Shown one piece after another: positions 1 through 9,946 of a DNA stretch of 64,000 nucleotides. The position numbers were made by a program, and so were the translations under genes. Source of the stretch: JBGTIS01 sp041745535 (lineage in GTDB: Bacteria > Bacteroidota > Bacteroidia > Cytophagales > Cyclobacteriaceae). The stretch covers positions 1-64,000 of the forward strand of contig JBGTIS010000063.1 in assembly GCA_041745535.1 (NCBI GenBank), read 5' to 3'. The first letter of the stretch is position 1, and each line of letters starts with the position of its first letter. Below the pieces are notes generated by a model that saw only the letters and a program-made list of their open reading frames with translations, was not told the origin of the DNA and did not search any database.

Positions 1-149
1 ATTTCGCCGGCGGTGGACACGGCATTCCGGGCATACCGGATGTTGCCACCCATGGCACCATTCAGGTTCACTACACATTCGTCAGCTTTGGAAAAGCTTA
101 AAACTTTTTTGAGGATACTTTGTGCTTCTTCTTTACTTAAAATCGCCAT
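1..149 (-). CDS. TldD/PmbA family protein, N-terminal 49 codons (partial)
   Basis: The ATG lies at 149-147 and the reading frame runs off the left edge. The visible N-terminus starts MAILSKEEAQSILKKVL and continues with a segment around VVNLNGAMGGNIRYARNAVS, which fits the start of a PmbA/TldE-type subunit. These proteins pair with TldD to make a heterodimeric metalloprotease that trims peptides. The gene starts 4 bases after the tldD stop, so the two are almost certainly co-transcribed, as TldD/TldE pairs usually are. Only about a tenth of the protein is present, so the family call rests mainly on position plus the short N-terminus. Confidence 0.7.
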   Translation of the reverse strand, partial: MAILSKEEAQSILKKVLSFSKADECVVNLNGAMGGNIRYARNAVSTAGE

Positions 150-153
150 CTGA

Positions 154-1788
154 TTAAATTTTTCTTGCTGTATTGATTACATTAACGCCATTGAAACGGG
201 TAGTGGACGCGCCATGCGAAACGGCAGATACCTGCCCAGGTTGCCCTTTTCCATCGAAGAAAGAGCCACCTAAGCGATAGTCGGTTTCATCACAAATGGC
301 GGCGCAGGAATTCCAGAATTCCTGGGTGTTCGACTGATAGGCTACATCTTTCACCATGCCCTCAATTTTTCCGTTCTTAATTTCATAAAAGGTTTGTCCG
401 CCAAACTGGAAATTATACCGCTGCTGGTCGATAGAGTAGGAGCCATCGCCAATAATATAAATACCCCGTTCCACATCTTTGATCATATCGGCCACGCTGA
501 GTTTTTCGGAACCGGGCATCAGAGAAACATTCGGCATGCGCTGAAACTGTACATCTTCCCAGCTTTGGGCATAGCAGCAGCCCTGCGATTCGTTCAGGTT
601 AATAATATGGGCCTGGTCGCGGATGGCCTGGTAGTTGACCAGCGTTCCGTTTTTAATAATATCCCACTTTTTCGTTGCCACCCCTTCGTCGTCATACCCC
701 ACGGCGCCCAATGATCCGGGCTGGATTTTATCGGCAAAAATATTCACCTTTTCGTTTCCGAAATTAAAATTCCCCGCTTCCCATTTGTCCAGCGTAAGGA
801 AACTGGTGCCGGCATAGTTGGCTTCGTAGCCTAGCACCCGATCCAGTTCTGTGGGGTGCCCCACCGATTCGTGGATGGTGAGCCAAAGGTGGGTGGGATC
901 CAGTACCAGGTCGTATTTGCCGGGCTGTATCGATTTGGCTTTCATTTTACGGTCGGCATCGGCTGTCGCGTTTTTCGCGTCTTCCAGCATGTCGTAGCGC
1001 TGCTTGTAGCGGGTAACCACCCCTGGCACTTTCGCTTCGGCGGCAGGTTGCAGGTATTCGTACCCCATCCCCATGGGCATGCCCAACGAACCTCTGGTTT
1101 CAAAACCTCCGGCTTTATTGTTAATTTTGGTAACGTTGAACCGGGGCCAGACGCGGTGCACGTCCTGGTCGATGTAGGAGCCTTCAGTAGAAGCGAAATA
1201 CTTCTGTTCATTTACCGCAAACAAAGCGGAATTAACAAAGCTGGCACCCTGGCCCATGGCAGCGGCATTGACACCCAGCAGCAGATCCACTTTATCTTTG
1301 AGGGGCACTTCAAAGGTATTGGTTTCAATAGGCGTATTCCAGCTTACCTCGCCATACCCTTTCTGGGGAGCCAGTTGTACCGGTTCGCCCTGAATTTTTG
1401 CATTGGCTTTCGCCACCGCTACGGCTTGTCGGGCGGCTTGGGCCACGCCTTCTCTGGTTACGTTATTGGTAGCGGCAAACCCCCAGCAGCCATTGGCGAT
1501 TACCCGTATGCCCACGCCATATGACTCGGCATTGACGACATTCTGCACATTTTTCTCCCGGGTAAGGATATACTGGTTCAGGTACCGGCCAATCCGTACG
1601 TCGGCATAAGTGGCACCCTGCGTTTTGGCGGCATTGAGGCCGGTATCGGCCAGCTCTTTTTTAATTTTTACGTCAACGACATCGAGTGCGGCTGACTGCT
1701 CTATTATTCTGGCTGAAAGCGGGAAACCGGGTACCATAAAAGAACCAACTCCCATTCCCATCAGTTGCAGGAATTCTTTTCTATTCAA
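154..1788 (-). CDS. tldD: TldD family metalloprotease with Tat-like leader
   Basis: The product has 544 residues. It is the zinc-dependent TldD half of the TldD/TldE (PmbA) peptidase, known from microcin maturation and CcdA turnover in enterobacteria. The HExxxH zinc motif is visible as HESVGH at residues 306-311, followed by the family-typical stretch ELDRVLGYEANYAG. The N-terminus (NRKEFLQLMGMGVGSFMVPG) resembles a Tat-type leader, so an extracytoplasmic location is possible. This is common in Bacteroidota homologues but differs from cytosolic E. coli TldD. It is followed after 4 bases by the PmbA-like partner and lies downstream of the BatA/DUF4175 genes in the same direction, suggesting they belong to one large cluster. 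Confidence 0.88.
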   Translation of the reverse strand: MNRKEFLQLMGMGVGSFMVPGFPLSARIIEQSAALDVVDVKIKKELADTGLNAAKTQGATYADVRIGRYLNQYILTREKNVQNVVNAESYGVGIRVIANGCWGFAATNNVTREGVAQAARQAVAVAKANAKIQGEPVQLAPQKGYGEVSWNTPIETNTFEVPLKDKVDLLLGVNAAAMGQGASFVNSALFAVNEQKYFASTEGSYIDQDVHRVWPRFNVTKINNKAGGFETRGSLGMPMGMGYEYLQPAAEAKVPGVVTRYKQRYDMLEDAKNATADADRKMKAKSIQPGKYDLVLDPTHLWLTIHESVGHPTELDRVLGYEANYAGTSFLTLDKWEAGNFNFGNEKVNIFADKIQPGSLGAVGYDDEGVATKKWDIIKNGTLVNYQAIRDQAHIINLNESQGCCYAQSWEDVQFQRMPNVSLMPGSEKLSVADMIKDVERGIYIIGDGSYSIDQQRYNFQFGGQTFYEIKNGKIEGMVKDVAYQSNTQEFWNSCAAICDETDYRLGGSFFDGKGQPGQVSAVSHGASTTRFNGVNVINTARKI

Positions 1789-1870
1789 AATCTGATTGTA
1801 TTTAGGTAGTTAAAACTCAATAACTGATTAACGAAGCTACTTATTTTATAAAAACAAACCCTATTATCAC

Positions 1871-3661
1871 TCAAAGTAATTTGCTTTCCCACCATAAAAA
1901 TGCAGTGACAACTAAAAATATCAGATAAAAATATAGCTTTGGTATTTGGGCGCTTACTTTTTCTTCTGTAACAGGTTCTTTTTTCCAGGTATTTGTTTGC
2001 CGCGCAAATTGTCTGGTGGCGGTAATTTTTTCATAAGCATCCAGACCCTTCCAGTCATTTTTATGATAAACAAAAAAATCAAAAGGCCGGTCCTGATGCT
2101 GTGCCATGCGTTGCCAACCCGTTTTTTCGGACCAGAAAGTTCCCTGCCACCGAAATGGAAGCCAATAGTTTTGCTGTAGATACACCTTCCCATCCGGAGT
2201 ATAGAGCGTTGGCTGGGCGGCCTTGGTATCCAGTAAAACTGAAACCGGCTGGCTAACCCTGGGAAATGCCGGTTGCAGGGCCCAGCTTTCCTGCCGGTAG
2301 GTTTTGCGGGCAGCCTCGCTAATCACCATTGACCAGAGCGCTGCATAATCGTTGGTATTGCCTTCAAGCAGCAGGGTATAGGTATTGAACAGGGAAGTAA
2401 CCAGCACTTTTCCGGCACCTGCCAACTGGCTGCTGGCCAGAATGCGGCCCTGATCGTCTTTAACAATGGGTTGGTCACCTGGTTTCTGATTAAGATACAA
2501 AGCCTGGACTGCTGCTATGGGTCCGGCTTTTTCGGTGTTGTTCAACAATCGCAGGTTAAAGGATTTTTGACTTTGTGCTACTGGTTGTTGTATAAAAGAA
2601 AAGTTTCTGTCGAACGGGGAGGTGGCATTGGGCTCACTGGCCCTGATGATTAGCCCCAAGCCCTGCTCAATGTGCGTTTGCAGGGCCTGCACTTCCGAAT
2701 TCCGCAAAGTACCCAATAACGTCTGGTCGGCAATCAGCACATCGAAACTATCGAGCAAATCATGGGTAAGGCGCGCCAACGGCACCGGGTCCATATTCAG
2801 GTATTCGGTGCTGAATTTGTTTTTGCTGATGGTGCTGCGACTGGCCAGTGCGTACTGGTTTTCATAGAGCCAGGTTTTCAGGAATTTATTTTCAAAATCA
2901 GGAGCGGAAGTTAATAGTAAAATTTTTAATTTTTGCTGCGGTTGCGTGAAAACCGGAATTTTTTCTGTCGCCAGCGTATCTTTTTCTGCTATTGCGAAAA
3001 GGGTATATATCGCTTTGCCTACATGTTTGGGAACTGTGGATAAAGTAAAGGTGCTTTCCTGGTTGGCCGGTAGGGTAGCTGAATCCAGATTGGTTTGTAA
3101 ACCATTGAGGATGAGTTTTACCTTTTGAGAAGATGTATTGTTATACCTTCCCTGAACAGGAAGTGGATCACCCGATTGAATAGGCTGTGGCCAACTGATA
3201 AAACTGATTCCTGCGGGTGCAGGTGCGGGGTGGAAAGCTACCGCGTAATTTTCCAAACTTTCAAGTTCCCATGGGTGCAGGCCATATCCCAGCACATGAA
3301 TTTGACGAATAGCAGGATGGGTATGTACAAAATAAGCCAGATCAGGAATAAATTCAATGGTAGTAGTATCATGGTTTTGAATTACGGTACTGTCGGTGGT
3401 ATAGCGTTTCAAATGCTGAAAAGCGCTGAGGCTATCCGGAAGAAAACCTTCGGTAAGCAAAAGAATATCCTGCCCGGGTTTTCCAGGTTTATTAGTCGAA
3501 TAGGAAACGGGCAGCACCATGCAGGCAAGAGCAATTACGGCCAGGGTAGAAGCCAGAACCCGCCCTATAAGCCTGCCGCGGTTGGACCTGCGGAATTCCT
3601 TCCAGAGTAACCCTGTGAGCAGCAGCACAGAAACGCCAACAACGATATAGTGCCAGGTCAT
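1871..3661 (-). CDS. Membrane protein of the MoxR/BatA cluster, unknown function
   Basis: This 596-residue protein has two hydrophobic segments near the N-terminus (about 5-21 and 35-55), a long soluble middle, and one C-terminal membrane segment (about 576-592), so the middle is probably periplasmic. The middle contains a stretch like a glutamine-amidotransferase or von Willebrand-type fold (KILLLTSAPDFENKFLKTWL, then DVLIADQTLLG). I cannot assign it a named family. It begins 2 bases after the DUF4175-like gene and precedes tldD by about 80 bases, so it is translationally linked to the BatA-like genes. By analogy with BatA/BatB-type proteins it may take part in an envelope-located chaperone or signalling complex driven by the MoxR ATPase; that is inference. 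Confidence 0.7.
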   Translation of the reverse strand: MTWHYIVVGVSVLLLTGLLWKEFRRSNRGRLIGRVLASTLAVIALACMVLPVSYSTNKPGKPGQDILLLTEGFLPDSLSAFQHLKRYTTDSTVIQNHDTTTIEFIPDLAYFVHTHPAIRQIHVLGYGLHPWELESLENYAVAFHPAPAPAGISFISWPQPIQSGDPLPVQGRYNNTSSQKVKLILNGLQTNLDSATLPANQESTFTLSTVPKHVGKAIYTLFAIAEKDTLATEKIPVFTQPQQKLKILLLTSAPDFENKFLKTWLYENQYALASRSTISKNKFSTEYLNMDPVPLARLTHDLLDSFDVLIADQTLLGTLRNSEVQALQTHIEQGLGLIIRASEPNATSPFDRNFSFIQQPVAQSQKSFNLRLLNNTEKAGPIAAVQALYLNQKPGDQPIVKDDQGRILASSQLAGAGKVLVTSLFNTYTLLLEGNTNDYAALWSMVISEAARKTYRQESWALQPAFPRVSQPVSVLLDTKAAQPTLYTPDGKVYLQQNYWLPFRWQGTFWSEKTGWQRMAQHQDRPFDFFVYHKNDWKGLDAYEKITATRQFARQTNTWKKEPVTEEKVSAQIPKLYFYLIFLVVTAFLWWESKLL

Positions 3662-3663
3662 GC

Positions 3664-5859
3664 TCAGGGGTTTATCTGATGTAAGTTTTCAAAATACTGT
3701 TGCGATAAGTTACGGGAAGGAGAAACCGTAGCGGGTTGCGGCAGCCTGGCTTCCAGGTTGATCATTTTTTGCAAAGTCTGCGCCACCTGCGCGATTTCAG
3801 CGGCTTTGATGGCCTGGGGTGTGGACAGTATGTTGCGCAGGGCATTGGCCGCTTTTAAATATATACCCGGTTGTTCGGCCGCTTTTTCGTTTAACTGTTT
3901 GCCGGTTTCCCGCAGGATTCGCAGATCAGTTTGGCCGAATGAATTATTGTACCGGGCACTTTCCAGCACCGTTAGGGCTTTTTTCAATATCAGGGATGAC
4001 GTGGTATTCTGTTCAGCCCGGTATCGATACACAGGGTCTGTAATATCATCCAGTTCCCCGCTCAATCTTTTTTCAGGTTTCAGGGGCGGCGTTTTCACGG
4101 CAGTTTTACCCACATAGGCCCTGGATTTTTGCTGTAAATCTTTGAGCAGCCGCAAAGCCTTGTATTCAAACGGTAAAGCTTGTTGGGGTTTGAGGGTGCG
4201 AAGCCGCAGCTCGGCATTCCACATTTCGGTAAGCGTGGCCTTCAGTTGGCCTTTCAGTTCCGGATCAAAAAAGGTGGCATCTTCGGCATTGTCGTGCGCG
4301 TGCCCAAACGATTCGAGCAGATGTCGCGCATCACCAAAACCCTGTACTTCGGTTTCACTGGTTTCACGATCGTGCGCGTGATCCTCACTTTCTTGCTGAT
4401 GTTCAACCGGTTCGTTCTCCTCATGGTGATGACTGCCTGCCGAATAGGTTTCCGATTCCTCGCCCAAAAACTTCCCATAGCGCAGGCGCAGCAGTTTCTG
4501 GTCGATGCCCAGGTTATTGCTCCGGTTTTGAAACGCCTGTACGGAGATAGAATCCTGCTCGTGAATAAGTTTTTCTGTATCGATAATGATTTGTCGCTGG
4601 CTGCGGAAATATTCCGGCACCAGGTTTACGCCCATCGTTAGTCCGTCCAGGCTCATGAGTTCAGCCGTGTCGGGCAAGGTAATGAAATATACTTCCGAGC
4701 GGCTTTCCTGCTGCTGGTTATCCACAGCTTTCACATAAAAATACAGTTCATCACCCGGTTTCATTCCCAGTTGCGGCAGTGCCAGGGTTTTAGTTAGCCG
4801 GTAATTCTTTTTTCCCCGCGGGGACGTATCGAACGAAAGCTGCTTTTCTTCAAAACTGACATTCTCACCACTGCCCCGGGCCAGGGTAGCCTGTATAGAG
4901 GCCTGCTGTACACCATAACCATCTGATAAAGTTGCTTTTACTTCCACCTGTTGTGGAGCACCAAAATCAATAATGGTATGTGGTTCCGGACTGGTAATAT
5001 GAATGACAGGTGGCTGGTCAGGAATCACCTCAATCTGATATAATTCAGATAGTTTATTTTCAACCTTAACCTGATAAAACCCTGACTGGTACAGGGTGGT
5101 TTGGCCTGACCATAGCGTATGTTCCGGATTATCGGCCTGCAAAACCAAAGAATCCTGCTCATTGAATAAGAGTCGCACCTTTTCTGCCGTTGTATTGGTG
5201 CTGAGCTGCCATTGGACGCGGGAACCAGCTTCAACTTTGAGGGCCGGCTGATGTTGTGTGCGTGAAGAAATTCCTGTATATGCTGGTGGTATAATTTTTA
5301 CAGCATAGGCAGTAAGCCTGGGAAAAATTTCTTCTGCCTTTTGGGTTGTTGGTTTGTCCTCGCTCAAACCTGAATGCTGATCCATATGGGTTTGTTGCGA
5401 TTGAAAAGGCATTTGAGTAATAATAAAACTAATGAGCAAAGCTATTGCTGCCACAATCGTTGCGGATTTTAGCTGGGTGGGTACCGGAATGGGATGGGCA
5501 AGAGCAGGTAGTATTTGTTCTATTTTTTTGCGTTGAAGCTGCTGGAGAAAATTTAGTGAATTCAGTGGTTTCAGCAACAGTTCACAGCTTTCTTCCAATG
5601 GCGGGAAATTTTGGTTCAAAAACCACGATACATCCCATTTGCTCACCCGCCACGATTGATTGATGGTTAACAAACCCAGGCTTAACAAAGCAAACAGCGG
5701 TATGGTCCACCACCACGACAGTGAGAAAAAAGTATAACCCAACGCCATAATAACCACAGTAAAAGCCAGGGCAACCAGCAGCAACGACAACATCTGATCG
5801 CGCTTCCACTTTTTCTGCAAAGCATTGATCAAATCATAACTGTTGGTTTCTGTATGCAT
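3664..5859 (-). CDS. DUF4175-like membrane protein with His/acid-rich segment
   Basis: This 731-residue protein has two adjacent N-terminal membrane segments (about 23-65) and a third at about 130-150, then a large extracytoplasmic region with Ig-like beta segments (around 180-390) and a helical C-terminal third. That layout matches DUF4175-type proteins found beside MoxR/DUF58/BatA genes. Around residues 470-530 there is an unusual His- and acid-rich stretch (SHHHEENE, EDHAHDRE, FGHAHDNAEDA) that could bind divalent metal. It starts 1 base after the BatA-like gene and ends 2 bases before the next gene, a tight operon arrangement. Function is unknown; an envelope role with the MoxR complex is inferred from context. 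Confidence 0.72.
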   Translation of the reverse strand: MHTETNSYDLINALQKKWKRDQMLSLLLVALAFTVVIMALGYTFFSLSWWWTIPLFALLSLGLLTINQSWRVSKWDVSWFLNQNFPPLEESCELLLKPLNSLNFLQQLQRKKIEQILPALAHPIPVPTQLKSATIVAAIALLISFIITQMPFQSQQTHMDQHSGLSEDKPTTQKAEEIFPRLTAYAVKIIPPAYTGISSRTQHQPALKVEAGSRVQWQLSTNTTAEKVRLLFNEQDSLVLQADNPEHTLWSGQTTLYQSGFYQVKVENKLSELYQIEVIPDQPPVIHITSPEPHTIIDFGAPQQVEVKATLSDGYGVQQASIQATLARGSGENVSFEEKQLSFDTSPRGKKNYRLTKTLALPQLGMKPGDELYFYVKAVDNQQQESRSEVYFITLPDTAELMSLDGLTMGVNLVPEYFRSQRQIIIDTEKLIHEQDSISVQAFQNRSNNLGIDQKLLRLRYGKFLGEESETYSAGSHHHEENEPVEHQQESEDHAHDRETSETEVQGFGDARHLLESFGHAHDNAEDATFFDPELKGQLKATLTEMWNAELRLRTLKPQQALPFEYKALRLLKDLQQKSRAYVGKTAVKTPPLKPEKRLSGELDDITDPVYRYRAEQNTTSSLILKKALTVLESARYNNSFGQTDLRILRETGKQLNEKAAEQPGIYLKAANALRNILSTPQAIKAAEIAQVAQTLQKMINLEARLPQPATVSPSRNLSQQYFENLHQINP

Positions 5860-5860
5860 G

Positions 5861-7381
5861 CTACACCTTCTTTTTTTTACCTGATAAAATTCGCTCCGTT
5901 ACAAATAAAATAAATGCCATCACCCATAAAATCGGATTCAGATCCGTACTGGCTGTTGTTATTTTAACAGACTGATTATTTACTGACTGGGAGCGCGCAG
6001 GTTGCATTTGTGCAACGGCTATTGTCCGCCGGTCTTCCATTTTTGTTATAAAACCAAATTTACCATAGTCAGGTTCAAGGTGTAAAATAATGGGCATGAG
6101 CCAGGGAACAAACTGCTCGCTCCATACCAGGTTATTCCATTCCGGATCGAACCGGGAATAAAAGCCATATACGGTTTTCTGGTCAATAATTTCTTTGGTG
6201 AGCAAAGGATTTCCATAACCATCCGTCCAAACTATCGCACCTGTATCAGATTTTGGCTGAATACGCCGGTATAAGGGTATCTTTTCGTTGGCAAACAAAG
6301 TGGCAGGCTGAAGTAGAGTGCCTGCCGCGAGGTTTTCAGTTTTTCCACTTTTGTATTGAAAAATGGTGGCTTCGGCTTGTAATTTACCTTTGATAGAATC
6401 GGGGAGGGGTACTTCCGATAACCAGAAAAGCAGGGAGCAGGCGTTTGGAATCTGATTGATGTTTCGGGTCATGTTGAGTGCTATCCGCCGTTTGGTAAAA
6501 GGTTGCAGGGTATGAATAGCGGCAACCAGATAAGTAGCATCCTGTCTGTTCTCACTGGCATAGATGGTGATGTTGTTAGAAGTCGTATCTACCGGAATAT
6601 TTGTTGAATCGTTAGCAAAACCGATCACAGGAGTTCCCTGCCGGAAACTGAGCCGGAATTTATTATTTATATTTTCCAGTGGAATGAGATCGCTGACTGA
6701 GTAGGCGGTGCCAGTGGGTTGGCTTCCCGCGGAAATTACCCGCAGGCTGTCGGTAGCGGTAAAATAGGCCGAGGCAATCCAATGAGAAACAGAATCGGCA
6801 GGTGTAAATGTTTCCCAGTGTAAATTTAAGGTTAAGTGGGGCTTGGAACCTTCAAAGCGGGTGAGGCTATTGGTGGTGAACAGGTAAACCGGGAACTGTG
6901 AAGATATTTTTGAATCTAATGCTGTTAATAATGACCAATAAGATATATGATCAGATTCAGCCTGATCAGATGTAGTGGAATCCTCCAGTTGTATGGCCGG
7001 AAAATCCGGTTGAAAGGCATGCGGTTCATAACCGTTCTGTAACAGAGAATCGATGGTGGTTTTAAAAGCATCATAGGTTTGGCTGACCCTTTCTTTTTCC
7101 ATCAGAATCCAGCCAGCCGTTTTGTTCGCCCGCGTGGCATTTTCCCAGACAGGTTTGGTCAGCATAAAAGCCAGCAGTACCAGCAGCAGGCTGCGGAGGA
7201 TGAGCAGTAAAACATCAGTGATTTGTAAACTTCTGGCCGGTTGCCTGGCATTTTCTTTTAGCAGTGCAATGCTGCCTATTTTAAGCGTTTTGCCCTGTTT
7301 TATATTCCACAAATGGATTACCAGCGGAATGATGATTCCGGCCAGGGCCATCAGTGCTATGGGTTGAAGTAGCTGAAACAA
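5861..7381 (-). CDS. BatA N-terminal domain membrane protein
   Basis: This 506-residue protein opens with the characteristic BatA (aerotolerance-type) N-terminus: LQPIALMALAGIIIPLVIHL, then IKQGKTLKIGSIALLKE, then a second membrane segment (about 55-80). One further membrane helix lies at the C-terminus (about 483-500), so the middle faces the periplasm. BatA-type proteins work with MoxR ATPases and DUF58/vWA proteins in envelope stress or assembly roles. In the usual order the DUF58 gene lies just upstream. Here it lies about 8 kb away, separated by the STAND/TIR/patatin block, so this gene needs its own promoter in the 189-base gap 7382-7570 or read-through from the STAND gene. Confidence 0.82.
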   Translation of the reverse strand: MFQLLQPIALMALAGIIIPLVIHLWNIKQGKTLKIGSIALLKENARQPARSLQITDVLLLILRSLLLVLLAFMLTKPVWENATRANKTAGWILMEKERVSQTYDAFKTTIDSLLQNGYEPHAFQPDFPAIQLEDSTTSDQAESDHISYWSLLTALDSKISSQFPVYLFTTNSLTRFEGSKPHLTLNLHWETFTPADSVSHWIASAYFTATDSLRVISAGSQPTGTAYSVSDLIPLENINNKFRLSFRQGTPVIGFANDSTNIPVDTTSNNITIYASENRQDATYLVAAIHTLQPFTKRRIALNMTRNINQIPNACSLLFWLSEVPLPDSIKGKLQAEATIFQYKSGKTENLAAGTLLQPATLFANEKIPLYRRIQPKSDTGAIVWTDGYGNPLLTKEIIDQKTVYGFYSRFDPEWNNLVWSEQFVPWLMPIILHLEPDYGKFGFITKMEDRRTIAVAQMQPARSQSVNNQSVKITTASTDLNPILWVMAFILFVTERILSGKKKKV

Positions 7382-7570
7382 GGGGTATCTTTTAATTACC
7401 TTTAAAAAATAATAACGTATCCTTCTCGGGGAAAAGTAGGAAAATTAAATGTTAAACCTGATAAATGGTAATATAGTTGGCAGGTTATCCTAATTTATGT
7501 TTGCGGTTCATCATATATTAAAATAAACCATCGAATGAACAAGCGTGTGTCCTGGTAGTATATGCTTAAC

Positions 7571-9946
7571 CTATGAGGTGATGCTGAACACTTTTCGGCC
7601 TATCAAATCACCCTGACTATTATATAATCTAACCTCATTTTTTTTGCCAATGCGGCTGCTGTTATAAGTTTGCGGATACCTGATCCGATAGCCTGTGCTG
7701 GGATTTTTAATGGTTACTTCGTAGGAAGAAATTTGTTGCTCATCCGAAAGAAATACCAGCTTTAAGGTATCGGGTTTGGGCACATTTAATTTCCCCCACG
7801 CATATATTTTACTGGGGCCAAAACTGCTGGCTGTATCTTCGGGCATATTAAATTCATTTCTATCTATTTTTGTTCCCACTACAAAATCATCGGTATCAAA
7901 AATGGTCGCGTTTGCTTGGATATAGTTTTCATAAAAAGCAATTCTTTTTTGTGCCGAATCGTACCGATCGGTTTTTCTTCCATAGGCCACAAAATTTTTC
8001 CAGTTATTTAATTTTTGTCCGATGGGAACCATATCACTGGCATCCATACTTACAAAGCGGTCGTAACTTTTTAACGTTTGTATTTTGTTGGCATAGGTCG
8101 TAGAATCGCCTTTTTCCAGGTAAGGGGCATAGTTATCAAGTAAATTTTGGTAGATACTCAGCAAGGTAATGTCCAAACTGCCTCTTTGTTCCAATGCGGC
8201 AGCGGAATCCTGTAAAGAGCTCACCATGATTACTTTTTCCAAATCCACCGTATTTCCAAAGTAACGCTTTATTTTATTTTCATTATCCAGCAGCTTGTTT
8301 CGCGATTCTAAGGCTGTTTTTGCTGATGCCTCCGCTTTACCTTTCTGGCTAAACCCATAAATAGCAAAGCCTAAACAAACCAGGAAGGCAAAACCACCGA
8401 CTGCGGCAAGTTGCCGGGCTATCCGGGTTTTACGCTTTTGTTCTTCTTCCATTCGCCGCTGTTCCAGCAGTACTTTGGTGCGGTTTTGTTCTTCTTCTTT
8501 CAGCCAGTTTTCTTTACTTTTTTCTAAAAACTCTTCAACTTCATCAAAATTGCTGTTGTAATATTCGGCCCAGGCGGCATTGGATTTCTGGGTCTTTTTC
8601 CAGCTCAGCGTAAACTGTAAATAAGGATCGCCCAACAGCGACGATTTTCCCTGATTGAACAGCGAAGCGGCATCCGATAAATGCAGATAAGTGCGTACCG
8701 ATTCCTGCTCTTCGTCGGTCCATTTAATCAGCCTTTTCCACACCCGCATAAAGCTTTCGTGCGAAATATCGATAATCGTATCCGGGTCCAATGGAGTACC
8801 CGCTGGTGGCATCAGAAAGGAGCGGCTGGGTTTTCTGAAAACTTCAATTACATCAATTACTTCCTGGGGCGAAGCATTAATGATGTCACATAGCTTCCCC
8901 AGTTTGGTAGGTCTGCGGGTGCCCCGGCTGTTCATGCTCACATCAGTCAGCGTTTTGAACATTTTTTCACATACTTTCTTCGCCCTGGCGGTGGTTAATT
9001 CACGATAGGCCCGTTCGGCATGCTGATCCAATGCCGCCGACATGGTGCCTATTTTATTATAGTGATCCAGGTCTAAGGGTTGGTTGGGATCTTTTGCTTT
9101 TTCCCACTCTGCCCAGGTTCGGTTCAGGGCATGTTGCAGAATAGAAAGCTGATCGGGATTGTCGCCCACATCGTTTACCAGGCGCATAAGCAGCCGATCG
9201 GTAATGGTACCACCCGCCACTTCAATGGGGCCACTTATGGCGCTCATCCGCTCTTTCCGCTTCATTCTGGGAATCAGATACTGCCCTTCGTTAATGGCTT
9301 CCGGTAATCCCCTGAACATAGAACAATCGCCCAGAAAGTCGGACCGCATGGTAATGACCACATAAATAGGCAGGCCAGGTTGCTTCGCGGCAGTTAGCAG
9401 CAGGTTTACAAAAGCGGTGGCGCTGTCTAAATTATCAGTAGCGTTTTGCTTGAAATCGTTACTTAGTTTTCTGAACCGGAACAGCTCTTCAAACTGGTCT
9501 ACCACAATAAGCAGGTTTTCATCGGCTGGCAGCCGGGCTTGCCGGTAGGTTTCTACCAGGCCCAGCTTGCTTCTTTGTAAATTGGTGCTGATAATGGAAG
9601 ACAACTGAAGCTTCCCAATTTTTTCCTCTTTAAAAAGGATGTTTTTTTTGGCCAGCGCCAGCGCCATTTCCCGCATAGGGTCGGTGGCCGGCCTGAATTT
9701 GGCGATGTGCCAGGTGGTTCCCGCCTTGGTCATGTATCCACCATACAAGGCAGGGAACAGTCCGCAGTTTACGAGCGACGATTTTCCACTGCCGGAGGTG
9801 CCTACCACGGCCAGAAATCGGTCGGTGTTCAGCTTACTGATCAGGGCATCTACCTGAGATTCTCTGCCAAAAAACAAATAACTCTCCTCTTCAAGAAAGG
9901 GACGTAAACCGGGAAAGGGATTGGTATGAACCTGGGCATCAATCAT
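7571..9946 (-). CDS. nSTAND1-type ATPase with central membrane anchor
   Basis: This 791-residue protein starts with the NPFPGLRPFLEEESYLFFGR lead-in typical of novel STAND NTPase 1. Walker A is GTSGSGKS at 49-56, Walker B ends LLIVVDQFEE (D150), and a sensor-type VITMRSDF follows near 198-204. A winged-helix/ARC2-like region continues to about 410, then a charged coiled coil (about 465-508), one membrane helix (about 511-533), and a C-terminal beta-rich domain of about 250 residues that is probably outside the cytoplasm. STAND proteins act as switches that oligomerise on sensing a ligand. Most nSTAND1 proteins carry WD40 or TPR repeats as sensors; none is seen here, so the C-terminal domain may be the sensor. 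Its ATG overlaps the stop of the TIR gene by 4 bases, indicating translational coupling. Confidence 0.85.
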   Translation of the reverse strand: MIDAQVHTNPFPGLRPFLEEESYLFFGRESQVDALISKLNTDRFLAVVGTSGSGKSSLVNCGLFPALYGGYMTKAGTTWHIAKFRPATDPMREMALALAKKNILFKEEKIGKLQLSSIISTNLQRSKLGLVETYRQARLPADENLLIVVDQFEELFRFRKLSNDFKQNATDNLDSATAFVNLLLTAAKQPGLPIYVVITMRSDFLGDCSMFRGLPEAINEGQYLIPRMKRKERMSAISGPIEVAGGTITDRLLMRLVNDVGDNPDQLSILQHALNRTWAEWEKAKDPNQPLDLDHYNKIGTMSAALDQHAERAYRELTTARAKKVCEKMFKTLTDVSMNSRGTRRPTKLGKLCDIINASPQEVIDVIEVFRKPSRSFLMPPAGTPLDPDTIIDISHESFMRVWKRLIKWTDEEQESVRTYLHLSDAASLFNQGKSSLLGDPYLQFTLSWKKTQKSNAAWAEYYNSNFDEVEEFLEKSKENWLKEEEQNRTKVLLEQRRMEEEQKRKTRIARQLAAVGGFAFLVCLGFAIYGFSQKGKAEASAKTALESRNKLLDNENKIKRYFGNTVDLEKVIMVSSLQDSAAALEQRGSLDITLLSIYQNLLDNYAPYLEKGDSTTYANKIQTLKSYDRFVSMDASDMVPIGQKLNNWKNFVAYGRKTDRYDSAQKRIAFYENYIQANATIFDTDDFVVGTKIDRNEFNMPEDTASSFGPSKIYAWGKLNVPKPDTLKLVFLSDEQQISSYEVTIKNPSTGYRIRYPQTYNSSRIGKKNEVRLYNSQGDLIGRKVFSITS

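Noticed and set aside
856..1524. A 222-residue plus-strand open frame
   Set aside because: It is antisense to the well supported TldD gene and has no recognisable features.
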